Assembly: GCA_963991985.1 (NCBI GenBank)
Contig: CAXDRX010000025.1
Coordinates: forward strand, 1 to 17,838
Direction: 5' to 3'
Origin: MED-G17 sp963991985
GTDB lineage: Bacteria; Bacteroidota; Bacteroidia; NS11-12g; UBA9320
Length of the DNA: 17,838 bases
The position numbers and the translations under genes were made by a program. This document shows positions 7,334-13,355 of this stretch, piece by piece. The notes under the pieces were generated by a model, which saw only the letters and a list, made by a program, of their open reading frames with translations, was not told where the DNA came from and searched no databases. Each line of letters opens with the position of its first letter. The first letter of the stretch is position 1.

Positions 7334-8679
7334 AAACATATAGTCTTTACCTGTTTGTTTTTTTTCTACTGTCGTGTAAGAAAAAGATGCATAATTCGGT
7401 CAACTATGCGCAACATATAGCACCCATTGTGCAGCAAAATTGTATTTCTTGTCATCGAAGTGGAGGTGCTGCACCCTTTGAGCTGCTCACCTACAAACAG
7501 GCATATCGCAAAAAAAAGACCATCGCTCGCGTTACCCAATCTAGGTATATGCCTCCTTGGCCTGCAGATAGAAACTATAGTCATTTTGTTGGTGAAAAGT
7601 ATCTTACCCAAAGCCAAATATTGACCATTCAAAAATGGGTAGACTTGGGCGCACCACCCGGGCCATTAAAAAGTATTGATCAACCCTTAAAATGGGGGAA
7701 AAATGAAAAAGAAATTTTGCCCGACTTGGTGCTCACAACAGATTCTATTCAAATTTTGGGCAACAATCGGGATACCTTTTTTATAATCAAATTGCCATTT
7801 GAGTTGTCTCAAGACACCTTTTTAAGGTCGATAGAATTTATTGCTGGAGAACACAATTTGGTTCATCACATGAATGGTCATTTGCTTAGTTATGATGATG
7901 AAAAAAAAACAACAGTATTTGGTGGCAAAAGAAAGATTACAACTCAAACAGAAGCTTTTTACAAAGACTTTTTGGCAATGGACTTGCTGAATGATGATGG
8001 GAGCAAACCCGATCGGCTTCACTCAGCAGTGAATTATCTGCCAGGGGTAGAACACCACTTTTATCCAATAGGGATAGGGGGAGCCTTTTTAAAGAAGAAA
8101 AATACACTTGTCTTTAATGATATCCATTTTGGTCCGATTCCCAAAGATCGCTGGGAGCAGTCCAAAGTAAATTTGTATTTTACCAGTCAGCCCCCCCAAA
8201 GACCCACACGAGAAATAATGATGGGAACAAATGGAGTAACACCAATCAGCCCACCTTTACAAATCCCTCCCGATACCATCATGAAGTTCGTTAGTGAAGC
8301 CATCGTCCCTGAGGACATAAGCATTTTAACAGTAAATCCGCACATGCATTTGCTCGGGAAGAGTTTCAAAGCATATTGCCTACTGCCGAATCGCGATACA
8401 TTGCCTTTGATAAACATCCCTCGTTGGGATTTTCGTTGGCAGTATTTTTACACATTCAAAAAAATTCAAAAAGTACCTAAAGGGGCCATCATAAAATTGG
8501 AAGCAGTTTTTGATAACACAGCTGACAATCCATGGAATCCTAATGATCCTCCACAGTGGATAGGAGAGCGAATAGAAAAAGGGGGAGCCAGCATGCGAAC
8601 GACAGACGAAATGCTTCAATTTATCATTACATGGATGCCCTACCAAAAAGGGGATGAAGAAATTTCTTTGGAGCCATAA
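7315..8679 (+). CDS. Lipoprotein with c-type cytochrome domain and PHM-like Cu(II) ascorbate-dependent monooxygenase domain
   Basis: The 454-residue protein begins with a lipoprotein signal (FLLSC, Cys21). A class I cytochrome c domain covers about 30-125, with heme motif CISCH (43-47) and Met79 in RYMPPW as likely axial ligand. The rest resembles the two-domain copper core of peptidylglycine alpha-hydroxylating monooxygenase. Candidate Cu-H ligands are His184/His185 (VHHMNGH) and a His at 247/248 (GVEHHF). Candidate Cu-M ligands are His343/His345 (NPHMHLLG) and Met433 (TTDEML). A complete copper set suggests an active oxygenase on an unknown substrate, with the heme perhaps supplying electrons in place of ascorbate (inference). 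The residues after Cys21 are Lys-Lys-Lys-Met, lacking an acidic surface-export signal, so a periplasm-facing location is likely. It is the last gene of the hldD operon. Confidence 0.88.
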   Translation: MLFRVIKTYSLYLFVFFLLSCKKKMHNSVNYAQHIAPIVQQNCISCHRSGGAAPFELLTYKQAYRKKKTIARVTQSRYMPPWPADRNYSHFVGEKYLTQSQILTIQKWVDLGAPPGPLKSIDQPLKWGKNEKEILPDLVLTTDSIQILGNNRDTFFIIKLPFELSQDTFLRSIEFIAGEHNLVHHMNGHLLSYDDEKKTTVFGGKRKITTQTEAFYKDFLAMDLLNDDGSKPDRLHSAVNYLPGVEHHFYPIGIGGAFLKKKNTLVFNDIHFGPIPKDRWEQSKVNLYFTSQPPQRPTREIMMGTNGVTPISPPLQIPPDTIMKFVSEAIVPEDISILTVNPHMHLLGKSFKAYCLLPNRDTLPLINIPRWDFRWQYFYTFKKIQKVPKGAIIKLEAVFDNTADNPWNPNDPPQWIGERIEKGGASMRTTDEMLQFIITWMPYQKGDEEISLEP

Positions 8680-8705
8680 AAAAAAGCCCTCGTGGGGCTT
8701 TTTTT
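8679..8705. terminator. Bidirectional intrinsic terminator
   Basis: GCCC (8686-8689) pairs with GGGC (8695-8698) around loop TCGTG, flanked by seven A on the left and seven T on the right. The A/T flanks make it symmetrical, so it gives a U-tract on either strand. It lies between the cytochrome/monooxygenase gene (plus) and the convergent tRNA-Lys (minus) and can serve both. Confidence 0.85.
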
Positions 8706-8713
8706 GAGAAATG

Positions 8714-8786
8714 TGAGTTGGCTGGGGCTCGAACCCAGGACCCACGCCTTAAAAGGGCGTTGCTCTACCAACTGAGCTACCAACTC
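8714..8786 (-). tRNA. tRNA-Lys (anticodon UUU)
   Basis: The minus strand folds into a full cloverleaf. The acceptor pairs GAGTTGG with CCAACTC, the D arm is GCTC/GAGC, and the anticodon stem is ACGCC/GGCGT around loop CTTTTAA, so the anticodon is TTT. The variable loop is GGGTC, and the T arm is CTGGG/CCCAG with loop TTCGAGC. The discriminator base is A (8714). CCA is not encoded (the next bases are CAT), so it must be added after transcription. Its promoter lies at 8800-8830 and the shared terminator at 8679-8705, making it a single-gene transcription unit. Confidence 0.97.
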
Positions 8787-8799
8787 ATTTATGGGGGTG

Positions 8800-8830
8800 C
8801 AAAAATAAAAAGTATCTTTAGCAGGACAAA
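8800..8830 (-). promoter_or_regulatory. Consensus Bacteroidota promoter for tRNA-Lys
   Basis: On the minus strand the region holds TTTG (plus positions 8827-8830), a 19-nt spacer, then TATTTTTG (8800-8807). This is a full match to the -33 TTTG / -7 TAnnTTTG promoter of Bacteroidota with ideal spacing. The -7 box ends 13 nt before the mature tRNA 5' end, leaving room for a short leader removed by RNase P. It is the only promoter in the window with both boxes. Confidence 0.8.
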
Positions 8831-8831
8831 T

Positions 8832-8848
8832 AAACTTCAAGAAAGTTT
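8832..8848 (-). terminator. Possible weak hairpin terminator after the MBL-fold gene
   Basis: Read on the minus strand, AAACTT and AAGTTT flank a 5-nt loop immediately after the hydrolase stop codon, followed by ATTTG. The stem is only 6 bp, five of them A-T, with no long U-tract, so termination here is uncertain. Its 3' side abuts the tRNA-Lys promoter. Confidence 0.25.
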
Positions 8849-9612
8849 TAAAGTTCAAAGCTCATGCCATCATAGGCCAAAAATATATTTTCAGGTAGGC
8901 GTTTTTGTATTTCCTCATGAATGCCAATTTGATGACTCAAATGAGTAATCACCCCAATTTTTGGAGAAAATTTTTGCAATTGTTCAATAGCTTGTTCTAC
9001 GGTAAAATGAGAAATGTGGGGAGACCAGCGTACGGCACTTAGCACCAAAACGTCTGCACCGTAAAGTTTTGTGGCCGTTTTTTCGGGAATAAAGTTTACG
9101 TCGGTGATATAGCAAAAATTTTCTATTCGGTATCCAAAAACAGGGAGTTTGTAGTGCATGACCTCTAAGGGTACGACCCTTATACCTGCCGCCTTAAATG
9201 GTGTTTCATCAATCAAATGAAAATTTGCCTTGGGTATTCCAGGATACTGCGGTTCTTCAAACATGTAAGCAAAATCCCTTTGGATACATCGATAGGTTCT
9301 TTGATTTAAATAAACATCAAGGGATTCGTTGTTTTGGGCGAAGTTGAACCCTCGGATGTCGTCAAAGCCTCCAATATGATCTTTGTGTTCATGGGTTAGC
9401 AGCAAAGCGTCCAACTTCTTTAAACCTAAACCAAGCATTTGGTTTCTAAAATCTGGACCACTGTCGATGACCAAGTTTTTCCCGTCAATATTGACGAGTA
9501 CGGAACAGCGCTGTCTTTTATCCTTAGGATGCAAACTTTGGCAAACACCACAATCACAAGCTATTTGTGGCACACCCGTAGAGGTACCAGTTCCTGTGAA
9601 TACAACGCGCAC
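8848..9612 (-). CDS. MBL-fold metallo-hydrolase, PhnP-like (cyclic phosphate phosphodiesterase family)
   Basis: I placed the start at GTG 9612, giving MRVVFTGTGTSTG, the usual N terminus of this family, and 254 residues; an in-frame TTG at 9630 is the alternative. The metal-binding motif is HEHKDH at 74-79, with further ligands His153, Asp171 and His224. ITHLSHQ (222-228) and the C-terminal AYDGMSF are family marks. Cys19, Cys21 and Cys24 (CDCGVC) correspond to the extra structural zinc cysteines of E. coli PhnP, which opens 5-phosphoribosyl 1,2-cyclic phosphate in phosphonate breakdown. No phn genes are nearby, so the substrate here may be a different cyclic phosphate or nucleotide. It lies 31 nt downstream of the DUF423 gene on the same strand and is probably cotranscribed with it. 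The fold is certain; the substrate is inferred. Confidence 0.88.
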   Translation of the reverse strand: MRVVFTGTGTSTGVPQIACDCGVCQSLHPKDKRQRCSVLVNIDGKNLVIDSGPDFRNQMLGLGLKKLDALLLTHEHKDHIGGFDDIRGFNFAQNNESLDVYLNQRTYRCIQRDFAYMFEEPQYPGIPKANFHLIDETPFKAAGIRVVPLEVMHYKLPVFGYRIENFCYITDVNFIPEKTATKLYGADVLVLSAVRWSPHISHFTVEQAIEQLQKFSPKIGVITHLSHQIGIHEEIQKRLPENIFLAYDGMSFEL

Positions 9613-9643
9613 AACAGCAAAATAAATCAATTGTACATCAATT

Positions 9644-10027
9644 CTACTTTTCTGGATCTTTTTGTAAGATTAAGAACAAATAGGAAAACATCATAAGCAA
9701 ACCACCAATGGGGGTAAAAATGCCAAGAGGAACTCCAGAAAGTATGGGCAGGTAAGTTTGAAAGGCCAACAGCCAGAGACTACCGGAAAACAAAAAAATG
9801 GAGACCATAAGCGAAAACAAGAATGATTTGTATTTCTTTAAATTGACTTTCTCTGAAAGAGACAGAGGAAGAAGAATCAAAACATTGTACAACAAATAGT
9901 TTGTTCCTATCTGAAACGTTTTGAGTTGTTTTTTTGTGAGAATAAATTCGGCAAAATGGCTTGAAAATGCACCCAAAGCAACGCACAGGACAAAACAAGC
10001 GATGATAATTTTTGAAAGATCTGTCAT
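9644..10027 (-). CDS. DUF423 (YgdD family) membrane protein
   Basis: The 127-residue protein has four hydrophobic segments. It carries the DUF423 signature: an N-terminal ALGAFSSHFAEF (family LGAFGAH), then YLLYNVL, FSGSLWLLAF and a C-terminal TPIGGLLMMFSYL (family PxGG). The family is widespread in the inner membrane of Bacteria and its function is unknown. Here the usual AH of GAFGAH is replaced by SSH. It starts 33 nt from a divergent lipoprotein gene and precedes the PhnP-like hydrolase on the same strand. Confidence 0.87.
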   Translation of the reverse strand: MTDLSKIIIACFVLCVALGAFSSHFAEFILTKKQLKTFQIGTNYLLYNVLILLPLSLSEKVNLKKYKSFLFSLMVSIFLFSGSLWLLAFQTYLPILSGVPLGIFTPIGGLLMMFSYLFLILQKDPEK

Positions 10028-10030
10028 AAA

Positions 10031-10038
10031 TAAAATTA
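10031..10038 (-). promoter_or_regulatory. Possible -7 box (TAATTTTA) for the DUF423 operon
   Basis: On the minus strand TAATTTTA matches TAnnTTTG at seven of eight positions and ends 3 nt before the DUF423 ATG. The surrounding sequence is almost pure A/T, so a chance match is a real possibility. Confidence 0.35.
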
Positions 10039-10046
10039 AATTTCGT

Positions 10047-10054
10047 TAGGTTTA
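10047..10054 (+). promoter_or_regulatory. Possible -7 box (TAGGTTTA) for the lipoprotein-DUF5723 operon
   Basis: TAGGTTTA matches TAnnTTTG except for the last base and ends 6 nt before ATG 10061, again predicting a leaderless or near-leaderless transcript. It sits in a 33-nt divergent intergenic region shared with the DUF423 gene. No -33 box is clear. Confidence 0.4.
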
Positions 10055-10060
10055 CCGTCC

Positions 10061-11686
10061 ATGAAAGATAACAAACTCGTCCCACAATATTTTTTTGTTT
10101 TTTTCATCATCGCAAGCCTCTTAATGGCTTGCAAGGAAGACGTTTTTCCAGACTTTAGCAAACCAATTCAAGCAAAATGGAAGCCTACTTGGGCGGCACC
10201 TTTGATCAAAACAAACTTATCATTGAATGAATTAATTGCTCAAAACTCAAGGACCAATTTGCTTGAAGATCAAAATCAATTTCTAACCCTGGTCTTTAAA
10301 GATCAATACAAAAGTGACCCTGCAAGAGATTTGGTAGAGATTGACAATCAAAACCATCAAAAGAAATTTTCATTTCCACAAGCAAGTGCAAATTACTTTA
10401 ACTCGAATTTAGACCTTAAAATAGAAGAAGTTTTGAAGGAAGAAATAGAAATTACTACCCAGCAAAATTTAGAAATAGACAGCCTAATGGATACAGATTT
10501 GCAACTAAATCTTTTTGTCCAGTCAGACTTCAATAAAGAATTGGATGTAGAAATTATCTTTCCAACTGTTCGGATAGGAACCACAAAGCCATGGAAAAAG
10601 AGCTTTAGAATTTCCAAGAATATTCCACAATCGGAAAAGATAAATTGGGTGGATGCAAATATTGATTTAACCAAAGGTACCTTAGGACATTCTCAGCTGC
10701 CCATCGAAATTAAAATATCCTTTACCACAGCAGTCGGAGACAATTTTGATGCAAGCCAAAGCATTCAATTTGATTTGGGTTTTACAGAAATTAATTTTGG
10801 CACATTTTACGGTTATACAGGTCCTATTGAATTATTCAATCAGAAGAAAGATAGTATCTCTGTCGATTTATTTCAGAACAAGCAAAAAGGAAAAATCACT
10901 TTTGAAGAGCCAAGAATAAAGGTGCAAACCAACAACCAATATGGTTTGCCCATTGTTTTGGATTTAAAAAATTTTATTGGTCTCAGTGAGGGCAATTCCA
11001 TTGCAATTCAAGGCATACCACAACCGCTGCCCGTAGGCATCCCCAAGCAACCAGGGGAAATCGCAACAGACAGTTTTGAACTCAATACCACCAACAGCAA
11101 CATCAAAGAACTGATCAATAAAAATCCCAAATATTTGACCTATCTGGCGCAGGGAGAAATAAAACCACAGGACAAATTCACAAGAGGTTTTGTCAATGAT
11201 TCAGCGACAATTTTTGGAAATGTTGAAGCTTTTCTGCCGCTTTACGGAACAGCTTCTGATTTTCAAATAAGGAAAATGGCGTCTTTTTCATTGGATGCCG
11301 TTGAAAACCCTGAAGAAATAGAATCATTGAAGTTGCACATTTTGGCCGACAACTCATTTCCCACCGATTTTAATTTGGCCATGGTCTTTTACGATGATCA
11401 AGGGATAGCTATCGACTCGCTTGGATTGGACAATGAATTTTTGATTGAAGGTGCAATTGTTGACAAAAATGGCTTTACAACCGCTTCAAAAGAAAGCATT
11501 GCAGACATTTATTTGGAGAAAAATCAAGCACAAAAAGTTGTGGCAGCAGAAAAAGTAGAGTTTGTAGTTTCCTTCAACACCATTGAAGAAAATGGCGTTC
11601 CAATTCCAGTAAAAATGTATAGTCACCAAAATATTGAAATCAGTTTTGGTATAGAAGCAAAATTAAATCTGAATGTCAAGGAGTAG
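10061..11686 (+). CDS. Large lipoprotein of unknown function, partner of DUF5723 protein
   Basis: The 541-residue protein has a lipoprotein signal with lipobox LMAC (Cys24) followed by Lys-Glu-Asp. This acidic patch resembles the surface-export signal of Bacteroidota lipoproteins, so display on the cell surface is plausible. The body appears mostly beta-strand, with alternating hydrophobic residues and no catalytic motif that I recognise. An early block WKPTWAAPLIKTNLSLNELI (residues 42-61) looks distinctive. No transmembrane segment follows the signal. It directly precedes, and by 3 nt nearly abuts, the gene for a DUF5723 outer-membrane protein, so the two probably form a complex or share a process (inference). 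I do not recognise a named Pfam family and assign no function. Confidence 0.82.
   Translation: MKDNKLVPQYFFVFFIIASLLMACKEDVFPDFSKPIQAKWKPTWAAPLIKTNLSLNELIAQNSRTNLLEDQNQFLTLVFKDQYKSDPARDLVEIDNQNHQKKFSFPQASANYFNSNLDLKIEEVLKEEIEITTQQNLEIDSLMDTDLQLNLFVQSDFNKELDVEIIFPTVRIGTTKPWKKSFRISKNIPQSEKINWVDANIDLTKGTLGHSQLPIEIKISFTTAVGDNFDASQSIQFDLGFTEINFGTFYGYTGPIELFNQKKDSISVDLFQNKQKGKITFEEPRIKVQTNNQYGLPIVLDLKNFIGLSEGNSIAIQGIPQPLPVGIPKQPGEIATDSFELNTTNSNIKELINKNPKYLTYLAQGEIKPQDKFTRGFVNDSATIFGNVEAFLPLYGTASDFQIRKMASFSLDAVENPEEIESLKLHILADNSFPTDFNLAMVFYDDQGIAIDSLGLDNEFLIEGAIVDKNGFTTASKESIADIYLEKNQAQKVVAAEKVEFVVSFNTIEENGVPIPVKMYSHQNIEISFGIEAKLNLNVKE
11678..11683 (+). promoter_or_regulatory. Shine-Dalgarno-like AAGGAG before the DUF5723 gene
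   Basis: AAGGAG lies within the last codons of the upstream lipoprotein gene (Lys-Glu then TAG), with a 4-nt spacer to ATG 11688. It supports 11688 over the in-frame ATG 11673. Such a strong match is uncommon in Bacteroidota and the spacing is short, so it may be incidental to the Lys-Glu codons. Confidence 0.4.
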
Positions 11687-11687
11687 T

Positions 11688-13088
11688 ATGAAGAAAATAT
11701 TTGTTTTATGTTTTGCCTTATTCCAGCTTTTGTCTATGCCTGTGTGGGCTCAAAATGATCTTACCCTCTATCATTTGTCATCGGTTCCACAGCGACTTTA
11801 TACCAATCCATCTTCCTTACCAGACTGTAAGTTTTTTATTTCATTGCCCGGAATCGGAAATTTGAATGTAGACGCAGGACTACAATTTTTGGAACTGAAG
11901 AATATCAATGACCTTATCCGAGACGAAGGATCCCATTTGGAATTTGATCTTAGCGCTTTGAGCGACGTATTTAGCAGAGATAATTTTATTTATCTCAACA
12001 ATCATATCGACTTAGGCCAAGTGGGCATTACCTTGGGAAAAAGTTTTCTCCATGCCAATATTGGCATAAAAAATAAATTTAGGCTTCAATACAATAAGGA
12101 TTTTGTTGACTTATTGGTGGACGGCAATGGAGGCGATAATTTGGGCAGAACTTTTCGATTGTCACCAAACATATTGGCTCAATCTTACGCAGAAGTGGGT
12201 TTGGGTTACACGCGGTCCCTAGGCAAAAAAGACCGTTTTAAAGTGGGAACGCGCTTGAAATTTTTGAGAGGATTGGCTGATGCGAGCACACAAGAATCAG
12301 ACATAACTTTTCAGACCAACCCAACGGATTACAAATACACCATAGGAAATACACTGAGAATAAATACCTCGGGGCTGGAAACAGAAAAACCATGGGAATC
12401 CATTGGCCAATTGTCCAACAATGGCATGGCCATTGATTTGGGTTTTCATGCACAATTAAACAAAAGGCTCAATGTAAGTGGAGCCATCAACGATTTGGGT
12501 GCCATTCGTTGGAAAAGCAATACCAAAAGTTATTACACTCCCAATCAGCTTTTTACCTTCGATGGAGTCCGTATTGACAATATTTTGAAGGATACGCAAA
12601 ATGTGCGAGCAGATTTAGAAAGATACAAAGATTCATTTCTAACATTATTCAATATTGATACCTCTCATGGGAGAGAATATACCACTTCATTGCCAACGTA
12701 TTTTTACCTGGGGGGAACTTTAGTTTTAACAAATAATCATCGACTGGGGGCATTGATTTGCGGTGATTTTTTTGAAAAAAAAATCTATCCTGCTTTGACT
12801 TTAAGCTACAATGCAAGACTAACAAAAGTCATTTCTTTTTCTGTAAGTGGTTCATTTAGAAGAGGAATGCTGGTAGGTTTGGGCGCCGGTGGCGCCATTA
12901 ATGCAGGCCCATTCCAATTTTACACTGTTTTGGACAATATTCCATTTCTTGGACTAGATAGAGCCAACTATTTCAATATACGGGGAGGTCTAAATCTTAC
13001 CTTTCGCAGGCGAGCAGCTATCCGGCAAGAAAAAAGATTAAGAAAAAAAACCAAGGCAAAAAATGGGCTAGGTTACCTTTATTATTGA
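11688..13088 (+). CDS. DUF5723-family outer-membrane beta-barrel protein
   Basis: From ATG 11688 the protein is 466 residues with a clear signal peptide (MKKIFVLC..., cleavage after VWA at residue 21, mature N terminus Gln-Asn-Asp). The mature region matches the Bacteroidota DUF5723 type: an early NPSSLPDCKFFISLPGIGN block and many amphipathic strands ending in aromatic residues, as expected for an outer-membrane barrel related to the PorV/FadL-like group. The last about 28 residues form a strongly basic tail (RRRAAIRQEKRLRKKTKAK, ending GYLYY) after the last strand, probably periplasmic. The function of the family is unknown. It is translated just after the large lipoprotein and is followed 36 nt later by rpsU. 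Confidence 0.82.
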   Translation: MKKIFVLCFALFQLLSMPVWAQNDLTLYHLSSVPQRLYTNPSSLPDCKFFISLPGIGNLNVDAGLQFLELKNINDLIRDEGSHLEFDLSALSDVFSRDNFIYLNNHIDLGQVGITLGKSFLHANIGIKNKFRLQYNKDFVDLLVDGNGGDNLGRTFRLSPNILAQSYAEVGLGYTRSLGKKDRFKVGTRLKFLRGLADASTQESDITFQTNPTDYKYTIGNTLRINTSGLETEKPWESIGQLSNNGMAIDLGFHAQLNKRLNVSGAINDLGAIRWKSNTKSYYTPNQLFTFDGVRIDNILKDTQNVRADLERYKDSFLTLFNIDTSHGREYTTSLPTYFYLGGTLVLTNNHRLGALICGDFFEKKIYPALTLSYNARLTKVISFSVSGSFRRGMLVGLGAGGAINAGPFQFYTVLDNIPFLGLDRANYFNIRGGLNLTFRRRAAIRQEKRLRKKTKAKNGLGYLYY

Positions 13089-13098
13089 AAAAATAATA
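13080..13098. repeat. A/T-only inverted repeat between the DUF5723 gene and rpsU
   Basis: TATTATT (13080-13086) and AATAATA (13092-13098) form a perfect 7-bp inverted repeat around loop GAAAA. It spans the DUF5723 stop codon and touches the presumed rpsU -7 box. With no G-C pair it is a poor terminator; it could be an operator or simply low-complexity sequence. Confidence 0.4.
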
Positions 13099-13106
13099 TA
13101 AATTCG
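13099..13106 (+). promoter_or_regulatory. Possible -7 box (TAAATTCG) for rpsU
   Basis: TAAATTCG matches TAnnTTTG at seven of eight positions and ends 18 nt before the rpsU ATG, which would leave a short 5' leader. No -33 TTTG occurs at the usual spacing. Confidence 0.4.
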
Positions 13107-13124
13107 CATCCCTTTAGGCGATTT

Positions 13125-13316
13125 ATGCTACAAATCAACATTGCACCCAACGATAATTTAGAGAAAGCTTTGAAGCAGCTTAAGAAGAAATTTAAGCGCA
13201 CAAAAACTTTGGAAGAACTAAGGGAGAGAAAGCAATTTATTAAACCCTCGGTAAGGCGTAGAAAGCAAATCATCAAAGCGCGTTACGTAGAACATCTCAA
13301 AAGCCAAAACAATTAA
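13125..13316 (+). CDS. rpsU: 30S ribosomal protein bS21
   Basis: The 63-residue, highly basic protein aligns over its whole length with bS21: NDNLEKALKQLKKKFKRTKTLEELRERKQFIKPSVRRRKQ carries the family pattern of an N-terminal beta-turn, central helix, FxKPSxRRR and a basic C-terminal helix. In Bacteroidota ribosomes bS21, with bS18 and bS6, helps form the pocket that sequesters the anti-Shine-Dalgarno end of 16S rRNA. The gene has only a minimal SD-like AGG (13116-13118) 6 nt before ATG. It is followed 39 nt later by the M1 peptidase gene on the same strand. Confidence 0.95.
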   Translation: MLQINIAPNDNLEKALKQLKKKFKRTKTLEELRERKQFIKPSVRRRKQIIKARYVEHLKSQNN

Positions 13317-13355
13317 TTGTTGAATCCAAGCGGTTTGGTTATCTTACTGCCCGCT

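Noticed and set aside
8380..8745. 121-codon open frame on the minus strand
   Set aside because: It runs through the terminator and the tRNA-Lys gene and is antisense to the copper-oxygenase coding sequence.
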